From contig JBMNOP010000009.1 of assembly GCA_050943135.1 (NCBI GenBank), positions 1-64,000 on the forward strand: DNA of 64,000 nucleotides, written 5' to 3'. This DNA comes from RUG695 sp050943135 (GTDB taxonomy: Bacteria; Planctomycetota; Planctomycetia; Pirellulales; Thermoguttaceae). Both the position numbers and the translations under genes were made by a program. The notes beneath the pieces were generated by a model that saw nothing but the letters and a program-made list of their open reading frames with translations, made no database searches and was not told where the DNA came from. Of this stretch, positions 25,924 through 38,300 are shown piece by piece (positions within the stretch are counted from its first letter, which is position 1; every line of letters begins with the position of its first letter).

Positions 25924-27210
25924 ATGGCAAACATGACAGACATCCTCCTTCAAAATGCCCGCCTTGTGGATCCGGCGGCGAGAACAGACCGAAAAGCCGA
26001 TATACTCATCCGGGACGGGAAAATCGCGGCGATTGATCCGAGCAACATTCCCACCGAATCGGAAAAATACGACCTCCGCGGCAAGATCGTGGCACCCGGT
26101 TTGATCGACATGCACGTACATCTGCGCGAGCCAGGGGGTGAAGAAGACGAAACGATCGAAACCGGGACGCTCGCGGCCATCGCCGGCGGTTTTACCTCCG
26201 TCGCCTGTTGTCCCAACACAGAGCCACCTCTCGATTCCCAAGCTTCTGTCGAACTGGTTCGGCAATTGGCACTCCGTGCCCGACACTGCCATGTCTACCC
26301 GCTCTGCTGTATCAGTAAAAATCGTGAAGGAAACGAGCTGGCCGAACTGGGGGTTCTTTTTGCTGCCGGTGCGGTGGGTTGCACCGATGACGGTGCGCCG
26401 GTCAGTGATGCCGAACTGATGCGCCGTGCGATGGAATATACACTGATGTTTGACAAACCGCTACTCAGCCATGCCGAATCTGCCCCGCTCAACAAGGGGG
26501 GAATCATGCACGAAGGACTGGTCTCACTGCAACTCGGACTGCGCGGTATGCCTCCGGCTGCCGAAGACATCATGGTCTCGCGTGACATCGACTTGGCCGG
26601 AATCACCGGTGCGAGACTTCACGTCATGCACGTTTCGACAGCTGCTTCGGTGGCCGCCATCCGTTGTGCCAAAGAGCGTGGCATCCGTGTAACAGCCGAA
26701 GTTACGCCACACCACCTGACCCTGACCGACGAAGAGCTCCGGAGCTTCGATTCGAACTTTAAAATGAACCCGCCCCTCCGAAGTTCCGAGCATGTCATTG
26801 CCTGCACCGAAGGACTCCTTGACGGTACGATCGATGCCATTGCCACCGACCACGCACCGCATGCACGGGAAAAGAAAATCCGTGAGATCAATATAGCCCC
26901 GTTTGGAATTATTGGGCTTGAGACGGCGTTGCCGCTGATGATCGAAAAATTCATTATTCCCGGACTGATGACCTGGACACAGCTTATCGAAAAGATGTCG
27001 GTCAATCCGTCTCGTATTCTCGGCTTAAACAAGGGATCGTTGGGCGTCGGTGCGGACGCCGACCTGACGGTGATCGACCCAGAGATCCGTTGGACCTTCA
27101 CCAAAGAAGAAATCCATTCAAGATGTTGTAACACACCATGGTTCGGGAAAGAATTCACGGGCCGTGCCGTCATGACGATCGTCGACGGAGAAGTTCGTTA
27201 TAAGATTTGA
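25924..27210 (+). CDS. pyrC: Dihydroorotase, class I
   Basis: Closes carbamoyl aspartate to dihydroorotate, the step after PyrB. This 428-residue amidohydrolase carries the metal motif DMHVHLREPG near residue 62. Also visible are TSVACCPNTEPPLDS, the DDG loop (AVGCTDDGAPVSD), metal histidines in LLSHAES and LHVMHVST, and the ATDHAPHA aspartate region. The family ending WTFTKEEIHSRCCNTPW and GRAVMTIVDGEVRY is present. The HxH and Asp ligands make it likely to be catalytically active, unlike the inactive paralogues found in some bacteria. A terminator follows. Confidence 0.95.
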   Translation: MANMTDILLQNARLVDPAARTDRKADILIRDGKIAAIDPSNIPTESEKYDLRGKIVAPGLIDMHVHLREPGGEEDETIETGTLAAIAGGFTSVACCPNTEPPLDSQASVELVRQLALRARHCHVYPLCCISKNREGNELAELGVLFAAGAVGCTDDGAPVSDAELMRRAMEYTLMFDKPLLSHAESAPLNKGGIMHEGLVSLQLGLRGMPPAAEDIMVSRDIDLAGITGARLHVMHVSTAASVAAIRCAKERGIRVTAEVTPHHLTLTDEELRSFDSNFKMNPPLRSSEHVIACTEGLLDGTIDAIATDHAPHAREKKIREINIAPFGIIGLETALPLMIEKFIIPGLMTWTQLIEKMSVNPSRILGLNKGSLGVGADADLTVIDPEIRWTFTKEEIHSRCCNTPWFGKEFTGRAVMTIVDGEVRYKI

Positions 27211-27241
27211 TAATAGTTGGATTTTCTTTTCTAAACAAAGG

Positions 27242-27292
27242 AGAAAAAAAGGGAGAATTTTCGAGAAATTCGACGGTTCTCCCCTCTTTTTT
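27242..27292. terminator. Terminator after pyrBC, possibly bidirectional
   Basis: GGGAGAA (27251-27257) pairs with TTCTCCC (27277-27283), with seven A before the stem and a CTCTTTTTT tract after it. The plus-strand orientation ends the pyrBC transcript. Confidence 0.72.
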
Positions 27293-27303
27293 CCCCCTCC
27301 CTC

Positions 27304-27331
27304 TTGTAGAAACGGCGAAGTAAAGCATAAT
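27304..27331 (+). promoter_or_regulatory. Candidate promoter of the glutamate dehydrogenase gene
   Basis: TTGTAG (27304-27309), a 16-base spacer and CATAAT (27326-27331) lie about 110 bases before the start codon. Consensus match only. Confidence 0.4.
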
Positions 27332-27443
27332 CTGCATAACTAAATGAAATAAGGAACTTTCCTTTTATAAGTTTAGTTAATAAAAAGATTCTTAAAGCTT
27401 ATATCACCTCGCACCGGTGTAAGAGGACAGAAGGAGAGAGACC

Positions 27444-28694
27444 ATGGCAAAAACCTATAATCCGTTCGAAGTGGCTCAACAATGCGTCGACAAAGCGACG
27501 AAAGCTCTCGGCCTCGATGAAGCGACTTGTGAACTCCTGCGCAATCCGCAACGTGAGATGTGGGTGACGCTTCCGGTCCGAATGGATGACGGTAAGGTCA
27601 AGGTCTTCAAAGGGTTTCGCGTTCAGTACAGCACGGCTCGCGGACCAGCCAAGGGCGGGATTCGCTGGCACCCTACCGAAACGATCGACACGGTTCGTGC
27701 TTTGGCCTGCTGGATGACGTGGAAAACCTCTGTAGTCGACATTCCGCTCGGCGGCAGCAAGGGGGGAATCATCTGCAACCCTAAAGAGCTCTCCGTCGGT
27801 GAAAAAGAGCGACTTTCGCGTGCTTATATCCGTGCGATCGCTCCGATCATCGGGATCACCAAAGATGTTCCGGCTCCGGACGTCTACACCAACGGTCAGG
27901 TCATGGCTTGGATGATGGACGAATACGAGGCCATTATCCAAGAGAAACAGTCCGGCGTCATCACCGGAAAGCCCCTGGCTCTCGGTGGCTCGGCGGGTCG
28001 AGGCGACGCCACCGCCCGTGGTGGGATCTACGTTTTGCGAGAAGCCGCTAAGGCTTACAACATTGCACTTGAAAACCAGCCATTCGCAGTTCAGGGTTTC
28101 GGTAATGCCGGTCAGTTCGCCGCCACCCTCGGCGAAAGCATCCTCGGTATGAAACTCGTTGCCGCTTCCGACTCCAAGGGTGGCATCTACAACCCGGACG
28201 GGATCGACGCTCAGAAGTTAGTCGACTACAAGTTTGCAAACGATTCGCTGAAAGATTTCCCCGAAGCCAAAGAGATCACCAACGAAGAATTGATTGCTCT
28301 TCCGGTAACGGTTCTCATCCCGGCCGCTATGGAAAACACCATCAACGAAAAGACCGCTCCGATGGTCCAGAGCAAGATATTGCTCGAGCTGGCCAATGGT
28401 CCGACCACACCGGAAGGTGATGAAATCCTCGCCAGCAAAGAGATCATCGTTCTTCCCGACTACCTGGCCAACGCCGGCGGTGTCACAGTCTCTTACTTCG
28501 AACAATGCCAGAACGCTCAGAACTACTATTGGACTCTCGAAGAAGTTCAGCAGCGTCTTGATCAGAAGATGACCCAAGCCTTCAAAGCGGTTTTTGATAT
28601 GTCTGCGGAAAAGAAAACCACTCTGCGTGACGCGGCTTACCTGGTTGCCATCAAGCGGGTTGCCGAAGCCGCCAAGCTCCGCGGATGGTGCTGA
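27444..28694 (+). CDS. gdhA: Glutamate dehydrogenase (Glu/Leu/Phe/Val dehydrogenase family)
   Basis: Interconverts glutamate with 2-oxoglutarate and ammonia using NAD(P). The 416-residue length is that of the hexameric small form. Visible hallmarks are FKGFRVQYSTARGPAKGG, the catalytic Lys region ACWMTWKTSVVDIPLGGSKGG, DVPAPDVYTNGQVMAWM, the Rossmann motif VQGFGNAGQFAA, and ILPDYLANAGGVTVSYFE-like residues before the end. AAGGAGAG stands before the ATG. The gene is alone between the pyrBC terminator and a small unknown gene. Whether it prefers NAD or NADP cannot be read with confidence; a leucine or valine dehydrogenase is less likely given length and motifs. Confidence 0.94.
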   Translation: MAKTYNPFEVAQQCVDKATKALGLDEATCELLRNPQREMWVTLPVRMDDGKVKVFKGFRVQYSTARGPAKGGIRWHPTETIDTVRALACWMTWKTSVVDIPLGGSKGGIICNPKELSVGEKERLSRAYIRAIAPIIGITKDVPAPDVYTNGQVMAWMMDEYEAIIQEKQSGVITGKPLALGGSAGRGDATARGGIYVLREAAKAYNIALENQPFAVQGFGNAGQFAATLGESILGMKLVAASDSKGGIYNPDGIDAQKLVDYKFANDSLKDFPEAKEITNEELIALPVTVLIPAAMENTINEKTAPMVQSKILLELANGPTTPEGDEILASKEIIVLPDYLANAGGVTVSYFEQCQNAQNYYWTLEEVQQRLDQKMTQAFKAVFDMSAEKKTTLRDAAYLVAIKRVAEAAKLRGWC

Positions 28695-28958
28695 CCTTCT
28701 GGAATCCACCGCGGTATTCGAAAGATTCTTGGCACTACCCTCGCATTCGATCGCATGGGATAAAACCAGATCGTACTAAACGAGGCGTCTTTCTCTTTTC
28801 AAAAAGAACGTGGCCATCATACGGAAAAGAGCGTTTCACAACCAGGGAAAAACGCCGAAGAAAAAAGTTCCTCCGAACGAAACGCCCACCCTCGGCTGGT
28901 GACCGGAAGTGGACGCGACAAACAGTACGGACCCGCGCCGACTCAGGAGGACATATTG

Positions 28959-29210
28959 TTATTTTCCCGCGTTCGGATTCTTTTTCAGGATGTCGGCATC
29001 AACCAGTTTGTTGATCAGCTGTTGCATGCTGTCAAATGCTGCGAGAAACCCTTGGGGGGGCATGATAATCCGTTCACTGTATTCCGGGGTCGGCGGAGCA
29101 CCGTCGACTCCGGGTTGAAGGGTCATAAAGTCAAAACGAACCATATTGCCGGCGAAGTGGATTTGGCCGAGTCCATCGGCGTAGACTTCTTTTTTCACAG
29201 CTCCCATCAT
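28959..29210 (-). CDS. Small protein of unknown function (83 aa)
   Basis: I do not recognise a named family. The composition is that of a real soluble protein: it begins MMGAVKKEVYADGLGQIHFAG, has a beta-rich first half (GNMVRFDFMTL) and ends in an amphipathic helix (AFDSMQQLINKLVDADIL). AAAGGA lies four to seven bases before two adjacent ATGs, giving a good start. There is no signal peptide. It lies after the end of the giant surface-protein gene on the same strand, with about 130 bases between, and could be expressed separately. The segment IHFAG-MVRFDF recalls short conserved proteins sometimes linked to secretion or bacteriocin-like loci, but I cannot support a function. Confidence 0.55.
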   Translation of the reverse strand: MMGAVKKEVYADGLGQIHFAGNMVRFDFMTLQPGVDGAPPTPEYSERIIMPPQGFLAAFDSMQQLINKLVDADILKKNPNAGK

Positions 29211-29343
29211 CTATTCCTTTCCGGGAAACAAAGGGAAAATAGGTAAAACAAACGTCTACCGTCTTATCGCCCAAGGGACATCGCTTTACCTATTTTTTTA
29301 GATGGAAGCGGCAGGGTTTCCCCAGTCGGCACAGACGGAAGTC

Positions 29344-32300
29344 TTACCTCCAAAGATTGGCATCAAGAAGATCGTCGATCTCTTCTGCGAAGATCTCCTC
29401 GAGCAACCCGTTTTCCGCCGGGTAGACCAAATCATCTCCACTGGCTTCCTTCAGCCAGTTAAGGGCCAAAAAGGCCCGATCGGAGGAAGTAACGTCGCCG
29501 TTGCCGTCAATATCACAGTAGACGGCATACTCGTCGTCCCCCTCTTCGGTGAGCCAGGCCGCTGAGAGGAGCGCACGGTCGGAGAAAGAGATGTCGCCGT
29601 CGTTGTTAACATCCATCGGACAGACATTGAAGGTGGAAACACCACTCCAAGAAGAATCGGTATAAGAACCAGTTCCCAGGGCCTTGACTTTGTACCGAAT
29701 GTTGGCCCCATAGGTAAGGTTTCGAACAACGGCACTCGTTTCGTCGGCCAGAACGTTCGTCCAGTTAGTTCCGCCATCGGTACTGTAGGCCAGAGCATAA
29801 CCGGAGGCGTTCGCGACATCGGTCCACTCAAGGAGATGGCGATTGAGACCATAAGAGACATAGTAAGCGATGGTCCCCGTCAGGATCGACGGCGCATCAA
29901 GCTGTATCTGTCCCCCTCCGATCACGACCTCAATCTCCTCGGAATAGTCGGAGTCAAGATAATACTCACCGTCCCCCAACGCTCGCACCTTGAAGAGGAT
30001 CGTCTCGTCGGTCGGAAGCGAAGTAACCGTTAGATTGCGGCCGGCCGTCTTTTGACTCTGCCACTCCGTCCACGAGTCGGCTTTCCACGCCAGTTCATAA
30101 CCGGAGGCATTGGCGGAAACACCCCAAAGCATGACCGCCGAGGAGTCGTGTGTGTCTAAAACATCAAGGCCGGGCGGAGCAGAAAGGGTTGTCTGTGCCG
30201 CGATCGTCTTTTCGACAACATCCGAGAAAGCGGAATCCCCATAGAGAATTCCGTCCCCCAACGCTCGTACCATCAATCGGACGGTATCGCCGATTGTGAA
30301 GCCGTCGAGAGTCAGACTTGTGGCCGAAACCTCTTGGGTTTGCCACGACGATTCGGCCCCGGCTTTCCACGCCAATTCATAACCTGAGGCATTTTCGACA
30401 TTGCTCCAAGTTAGGGAAATTGAACTGGAACCAGAAATCTTCGCAGTCAGATTGGCCGGGATATCGAGAGTTGTCAGCTCGCCGGTCTGATACTCGTAGG
30501 TTCCCAAATCGACGACGGAGTTAACAATCCGCTTGAGCCCGGCAAGATCATAGGTAATGGCGGAACCGTCGGCATAGTAAACATAGGCATTCTCCCCGAC
30601 ATCGATCGCCTGAGAATTTTCTGCCAAGGAATACTCGGAACCGGAAGCTCCGACAAAGAGGGGAAGAGTATTGTCATAAACAAAATTCTGGACACCAGTC
30701 CCTCCCGAGTTACTCCAATCGGTGTAACTCGAAAGAGTGTTGTACGCATTAACCGTTGAGGCGTTTCGTCGGAAAATATCGGCGCCGTCCGAACCGCTGT
30801 TGAGCGCCACAATCGTGTTTTTGAGTGCCGCCGATCCGGCTGCCACGTACAGCCCGCCCCCGGCGCCGATCGATGTACCGCCGGAAAGGGCTCCTGAATC
30901 ATTAGAGGTGATTGTCACACCCGTAGCCGTTAACGACCCGGAATAAATCGCAATCCCCCCCCCGGCAGATTCGGCGGATTCTGCCTCGGCGTAGACGGTG
31001 TTTTCTGCCAGTAGGACATCGACTAACGTGACCATGGAACGGGAGAAAATCCCGCCGCCAAGCGCTATCGCCGTAGAGGAACCGGTGAGCGCCTCGACAC
31101 TGTTGGCTGTCAGCGTGACATCTTCCATCAGGAGCGTCGCGGTGGAATCGATATAGACACCGCCACCCTGGGCATTCGCCATACCGGAAACCGACTCGGT
31201 ACTGACCGAGTTTCCGCGTAACGCACTCGAACGGATGATTACATCCCCGCTCGAGGCAAAAATACCGCCTCCGTAAGCTACCACGTTGTCATTGGCATCA
31301 GAGACGATCTTACACCGGTTCGTCGAAAGCGTACTTCCGGAAACGGAAAGGGAACCTGATTCCAGGTAAATCCCGCCGCCTGCCGAGGCGTAGTGTCCGG
31401 AAATCGTCGTGTTTGTGATTATTACCTCACCGGCGGCGTGAATCCCACCGCCTAGCGTTTCGACAATTCCGGATTCGGAGTATGCGTAAAGACTGTTGGA
31501 TGTCACCGTTGAATTCATCAAAACCAGCGAACCACTCGTCAGACAGATACCGCCACCGGTAGCAAAAGCATCTCCTGTTGTCGCCGTAGAACGAACGACG
31601 TTTTGGGTTACCGTGCAGCGGTCAAGAGTTAAGTCAACATGAGATGCGTAGATTCCGCCGCCGTCGGCCTGAACGGCTTCTGATCCTCCGGCCGTCACTT
31701 CAGCGCGGCCGCCGGTGATTTTCAGGCCAGTAATCGAAACAGTGAGTTTGGATTCTTCGCCACCACCGATAGCAAAAACTCGACGCGATTCCCCCTGCGA
31801 GGCATTGGCACTCACGGTCAGGCGCGGGGCCATTGTTGCCATATTACAAAGTGCCGAGGCGTCGATGGCAATCGATTTTTCAATCACCAGCTCGCCCAAT
31901 TCCGAGTCGAGCGTGATGGTACTGTTAACCAATTCTGCAGAGAAGGTGATTGTATCACCGTCTTGAGCTGCCAAGATCGCTTCTCGCAACGAGACCAATT
32001 CATCGGAAGCGTCGATCACATCTTCGGCGGTGGTAACCACCAACGGATCGATCAAGATGGGAACCGCTGTACTTGTCGCGATCGTAACCGTGCCTGTATA
32101 ACGACCGATCCCCGCGGCCGACACTTTAAGGTAGCACCCATGATCGTCGCGGGTGACCGTATAACTTGATGCGGTGGCCCCATCAATGAGGTGCATGTCG
32201 TCAAGCGATTCACCACGATACCAAGTCCAGATCACGCTGTCGGAGACTTGGGCCTCTTCCGGCAACACCGAGGCGGTAATCACTGTGTCGACCCGTAGAT

Positions 32301-35300
32301 CACTGTCAAGCGAGATGAAAACACTCTCAAGCTCGGTTGTCTCTTCGAACTGGTACTCATAGGCGCCCAGGTCGATAATAAGGTGAGAAATACGGGGGTT
32401 TCCCGCCAGGTCTGTCGAATAAGTGCTGTAAGTGTTGTTTCCGATATCGATTGCCTGCGAATCCTCGGCCAGGGAGAAATCCCCCTGGTCGGCATCGGCA
32501 AACATCGCATTGCCCGAGTCATAGACATAATAAACGGCATCAGCATTCGACCAGTCGGTAAACCCCGACATCGCACTGTAAGCCATAATCTCGCCGCTTC
32601 CGTCGTTGTAGAAATCGTTTCCCGATCGGGTCGCGGTATTCCCGACAATCAGCGAATTGTAGTATTCCGTCTTATAGGGGAACGACTCGGATGAGCTGTA
32701 ATTATAGACTCCGCCACCATAGGCTGCCGAGTTGGCGGTGATCGTCGTTCCCTGAAAGTAAAATACTCCTTGGTCAATGCAGACCCCGCCGCCGTAGCGG
32801 GAAGCGGAGTTTGAGGCGATCAGTGTATCGGTTGACGAGCAGGAACCGTAGTAGTTGTAGAGACCACCGCCGATCTGGGCTGTGTTCGAGAGAATCTGGG
32901 TATACTTTGTGACCACGATTCCCATCTCGTTCCAGACTCCGCCGCCTGCGTTGGTCGCGGTGCAGAATCGAACGGTCGAGTCGGTCAGCCCGACATAGCC
33001 GCTACCGTAAACGCTCGAACTGCCCGCGTCAAGCAGGTTGTAAATCCCGCCACCGTAATAGGCCGAACAATCCGAAACACTTGATTTGACCAGGTCCAAA
33101 TAACCGGAATTATAGATACCGCCGCCATAAGTCGCGGTACCGTCTCGAAAATTGACATTGGTGATCGTCACCGACGAACCGAGTTCCCCAGCGGTATTCA
33201 TCAGAATTCTGTGTTTACCGCCGGCACTGACCGCGATACCATCGGCGAGAGATGAGGCGTCGACGGATATCTGTTTCGAGATAACTAACGAGTAATCACC
33301 AAGGAAAATCGTTCCGCCGTTGAGCGACTCGTCGAAGGTGATCGTCTCACCCGCATCGGCGTAGGCAATCGCCTCTCTCAACGAGACAAGCCCATCCGCA
33401 GAATCGGCGGTATCTAAAAGGGTGGTGACCACCAGCGACTTTGTAAATTCGGGAACAGTCGAATCGGTCATAGCTGTCAGCGATCCGACCGATGTGTTGT
33501 AACCGGTCACAATCACGCCGATGTAGCAACCGACATCGGCAGTAGTAACCTCGTAGTAATAATTCGTTGCACCGTCAATCTCCTCGAGCGTCTCGGGATC
33601 GGTTCCGCGGACCCATTGGTATGTTACGAGTGCATCTTTTGGCTCGACCGTCACAGAAATGTTCAGGCCAACCGTGGGATCCTTCTCGGTCAGTTTGATT
33701 CCGGTGATCGGGTTCCGATCGGCATGAGCAATCGTAAACTTGTAGGTGCCAGTCTCGCCCGAAGGACGCTCATCGGTCGAAGCAGGATCGTACTCACTAT
33801 TCTCCAATGCCGAAATGGCAAAGTAGAACCGCCCTGTTTCGGACGGCGTCCAGGAAAGGATTGGAGTACTACCGCTACCCCCAAGCTGCGTTCCTTCGGA
33901 ATCAAAGACACGGATCAGGGTACCAAGCGACTCGCCTTCTTCAGATGGTGTCACCGTAAAGGAGAAGATACGAGTCAAGTCTTCATCGGTAACATCGACG
34001 GCGTAAAAATCGACATCTTTGTCACCGTAGAGACCGTTACCGATCTTCTCGCGAATGACGTACGAGTCGTCGGTAAAGGCGACGACTTTGGCTTGGGTAA
34101 GGATGTCTCCCGGATCGGCATTGTAGAGGTATTCGTAAGCCCCCAGATCGACGACACCGTTGATCACACGCGCATTCCCTGCCAGATCGGTATCGACCGT
34201 CAGATAATCGTTCAATCCCAAATCGATCGCCTGCGAACCTTCGACCAGAGCATATTCGGAATTTGCTGCGTCGGCAAAGAGAGGAAGCGAGTCATCGTAC
34301 GCGTAATTGGCAACATCGGCATCGGAAACATTGCTCCAGTCGGAATAGGACGAGAGGGTATAGAATGCATAAATTGAACCGTATTGATCGGCTTTCCCGA
34401 TATCGGCATTTCCGGTTCCTCCTTCGGTCAGCGTGTTTGCAGCAACAACCGAGTTTTGCAACACCGTCTCGTAACCGAGCACCATATTAGCCGATTCGGA
34501 CCAGATACCGGCACCCGCCGACGCGGTATTGGAGGTCACCGTTGTGTTGCGGACGGTCAGTTCCCCTCGGTTCCAGATCCCGCCGCCGTTTCGGGCAGCG
34601 GTGTTCTCGGCAACCAGGCAGTCTTCCAGAAGGAGAACACCTTCGTTCCGAATCCCGCCCCCGTTTTCGGCGGCGCCACCGGTAACCCGCACGCCGCACA
34701 GGGTGACCGGGGCAAAAGTGGACCCGCCCGTGATGAAAAAGACTCTCGTCAGACCGCCGCCGTCAACAGACAGACCCCCACGAAGTGTTGTGGCGTCGAT
34801 GGTGATCGCTTCGGCAATTTCAAGACCACCCAGGTCCTCGTCGAGCGTGATCGTCTTTCCTTGAAGATAGGGATCGAAGGTAATGGTGTCGCCCCCGGCA
34901 CTCCCTCCTTCCATATATCCGATCGCCTCGCGTAGCGAGATTAAACCGTCGTACGGATCGACCACATCCTGTTCGGTAGTAACGACCGCGGAGGGAGTTT
35001 CCAAACTCCGCTGAAATTCATAGGCCCCAAGGTCTACGATATTGTTGACGATTCTGGTATTGCCGTCGAGATCGGTCGGCACTCCAGAAACAAAGGCGTT
35101 TCCGCCGACGTCGATCGCCTGTCCCCCCGAGGCAAGTTGGTAATCGTTATTGTCGGGATCACGAAATAGACGCTTGGTGGCGTCGTATCCATAATTGGTC
35201 GCGGTATTCGTCCAATCGGTAAACGAAGAGAGGGAGTAAACGCCGGCAATAGTCCCGTATGTATTATTGACGTGAATGTCACTGCCGTTGACTGCCGTAT

Positions 35301-38300
35301 TGTCGGCGATAATTGTATTGCAAAGTGTGATGACATACGTTTTCGAGTCATCATCACTCGCCACGCCATGGGCAAAGATCCCACCCCCATAATTGGATTC
35401 GTTACCGGCGATAGTGCAGTTGATCGCGGTTAAGACACTTCCGTCGGCACAAATAGCTCCGCCATACCCCCCGGTGTTTTCGTAAAAGAGCGTATTGGTC
35501 GCTGTCAGTGTTCCCAAGTAGTTGTAGACACCTCCGCCGTTATAGTAGGCATTGTTCCCGGAAATAATTGCGTTGGCCAGTGTCGTCACGCCGTAATTAC
35601 AAATCGCCCCGCCGTAGTAAGAACCACCGCCGGAAATCGTTGAACCGGAGATTGTCAACGTGGCACCGACATTATGGATCGCGCCGCCATAATTAGCGGT
35701 ATTACCGGTAAAGGTCGAGTCGGCAATTGTCACTGTCCCTCTCGAAAGATAGAGAGCTCCACCGCGCGCGCCACTATTTTCAGTAAAGGAAGAGTCTTCA
35801 ATGTTCAGCGTGCCGTAATATGAGTAAATCGCCCCGCCTTTGGTGTTCTTTGACACCGTAACGTTCTTGAGGGAGACAGCGCCGCGGAAACTGAAAATGG
35901 CCGATCCGTTCGTCGCGCCGTTGGCGTGGAGTGTTGAGTCCTGAATTTCCAGATGACCAGAAGAGAGAATCCCACCACCGTCGTAAGAATTGCCCCCGGT
36001 GATCGTCAGTCCCTTTAAGAGAACCGGCGTCGATTCGGCACCTCCGGAGATAAGCATAACGGAGGTTTTGGCGTTTCCGTCAACGGTAATGCCACCGTCC
36101 AAGTCAGAGGCGTCAATGGAAATCTGTTTGTCGATCACCAGGGCCGTATCGGAAAGGGAGATCGTCTGACCGGCAAGAGATTCGGCAAAGTCGACAGAGC
36201 CTCCGGCTTCGGCGTAGAGGATCGCCTCACGCAACGCGATGAATCCGTCGGTATCGTCAACCAGATCCAAAAGCGTCGTAACCGTCGTTGAGGCGGTTTC
36301 CGTCTCTCTGGAAATGGTCCCCTGATATTCGTAAGCACCGATATCGACAACCTCAGAATCTTTCCAACTTTGAGCAACACGAGTATTTCCCGCCAGATCA
36401 ACCGTGTCGGTAACCGCGCTGTTCAAACCGCGGTCGATCCCCCAACCGGAAGAAGAAATTGTCAAGTCGATGGAATCGAGATTGGTGATATTTCCCTCAC
36501 CGTCGAACTCGGCCGCCGCAACAAACTCGGCGTCAAATCCGATGATGTTATTCGCGGAAGAAGTATCGGCCGCAAGCCCGAACCAGTCACAGTTATTCAT
36601 GTAGCCGAAATTATTCGAGACAATTGTATTGGTCATCACCACTGTCGACCAGTTGGCAACCCCGCCGCCGTAATTCGTCGCAGCATTCCCGGCGATCGTG
36701 CAGTTGACAGCCGTGAATGTGCCTCCCGCGGCGTAGACGCCTGCACCGATCGCCGCGGTGTTGGCGGAAAACTCCGTATTGCGGGCCGTCAGTGCCCCTC
36801 CCTCAAGATAGACGCCCCCCCCGGAGCCGATAGCCGCCGTATTCTCGGTCACGATCGACCGAGTCAGGGTCAAATCTCCCGACTTAACGTAGAGACCGGC
36901 ACCGGTCTCTTTACTGACAGCACCTCCCGTAATCACCAATCCGGTAAAAACAATTGCAGCATCTTCTTTCCCTTCAAGAAAGAACACCCGACTCTCCCCC
37001 GCGGCATCGATCGTCACAAAGTCGCTCAGAGCCGAGGCGTCGATCGTCATCGACTTGGTGATGGCAAGTTCCCCCAACGTGAGCGTGATCGTATTTGCAT
37101 CGCCGCCGGTAAAGACATCGGAGCTAAACGTAATACGGGTCGACTCGGCCGAGCCATTCTCGATCAGGGCAATCGCCTCGCGCAATGAACAAAGCCCGTC
37201 TGTCTCGTCGACCACGTCGAGATTGGTCGTAACCGTAAGATCGGTCGAAACCGGAAGAATGACGACCGAAGCAGCGGATTGCCAATCATTATACCCGTCA
37301 CGAGAAACGGTCACCGAAACGGTGTACGTCCCCTCGGCGGTGAACTCGGGGGGCATGTCGTAGGTTAAACCATTATAGGTGTAGATGATGGTGTCGGTCG
37401 ATGCACTCGGATCGATCACGGTGATTGTGTGCGCTTCACCGTCATAGTATCCGGACCAACCGATTACCGAAACATCGGTAATATCCGGCTTTGCATCGGT
37501 CTGGTATTCGTAGGCACCCAGGTCAACAATCCCATTGACAATACGCGTCTCCCCGGAAAGATCGGTCAAGACAGAAACCAGAGCATTATTTCCGATATCG
37601 ATGGCTTGTGAGTCACTTGTCGGTGTATAAAGACCCGCCGGGGCGTTGGCGAACAGGGGCATAGAGGGATCGTATGCGTAAATCGATACCGAGGTGTCCC
37701 AATCGGACCAATCGGTCAGGACATGGTTACCGGCAATCATCCCTTTGGAGTTGTAACGGTAGATTTCTCCAGAAACGGAATCACCAGCGCTGTTTCCTAC
37801 CAGAATCGAGTTATTAAGTCCCAGGGAGTATTTGATCGAAGAGGAACCGAACAGGTAAAACCCGCCCCCAACCCCGGCGCTGTTTCCAGTAATCGTGGCC
37901 CCTTCGACAATAAACTTGCCGCTCCAAAGATAGATGCCGCCGCCGTAGGCGGTCGTGCCGGAGACGCTGTTGTCGGCAACGAGAACATTCACACCGGTAA
38001 TCGTCCCGGAGCTATAGATCCCCCCCCCGTTGGCACGACCAGCCGCCACGGCACTGTTCCCGACGATTTCGACATTAGTAAATTTCATCGTGCCACTGTT
38101 GAATACCCCACCGCCACAATAAGACGAGCAGTTTTCGATAAAAGTCAGACACGAGGCTGTCAACCGTCCGGAGTTGTAAAGGGCACCGCCGTAACCGGCG
38201 TTCAAAGAACTTGCGCCGGAATTCCCCCCCGTCAAAACAAGATTTCCCAAGTTGACCTTCGCCTGATTCCCCACCGAGAGGAGTCGACAGTACCCGTTGG

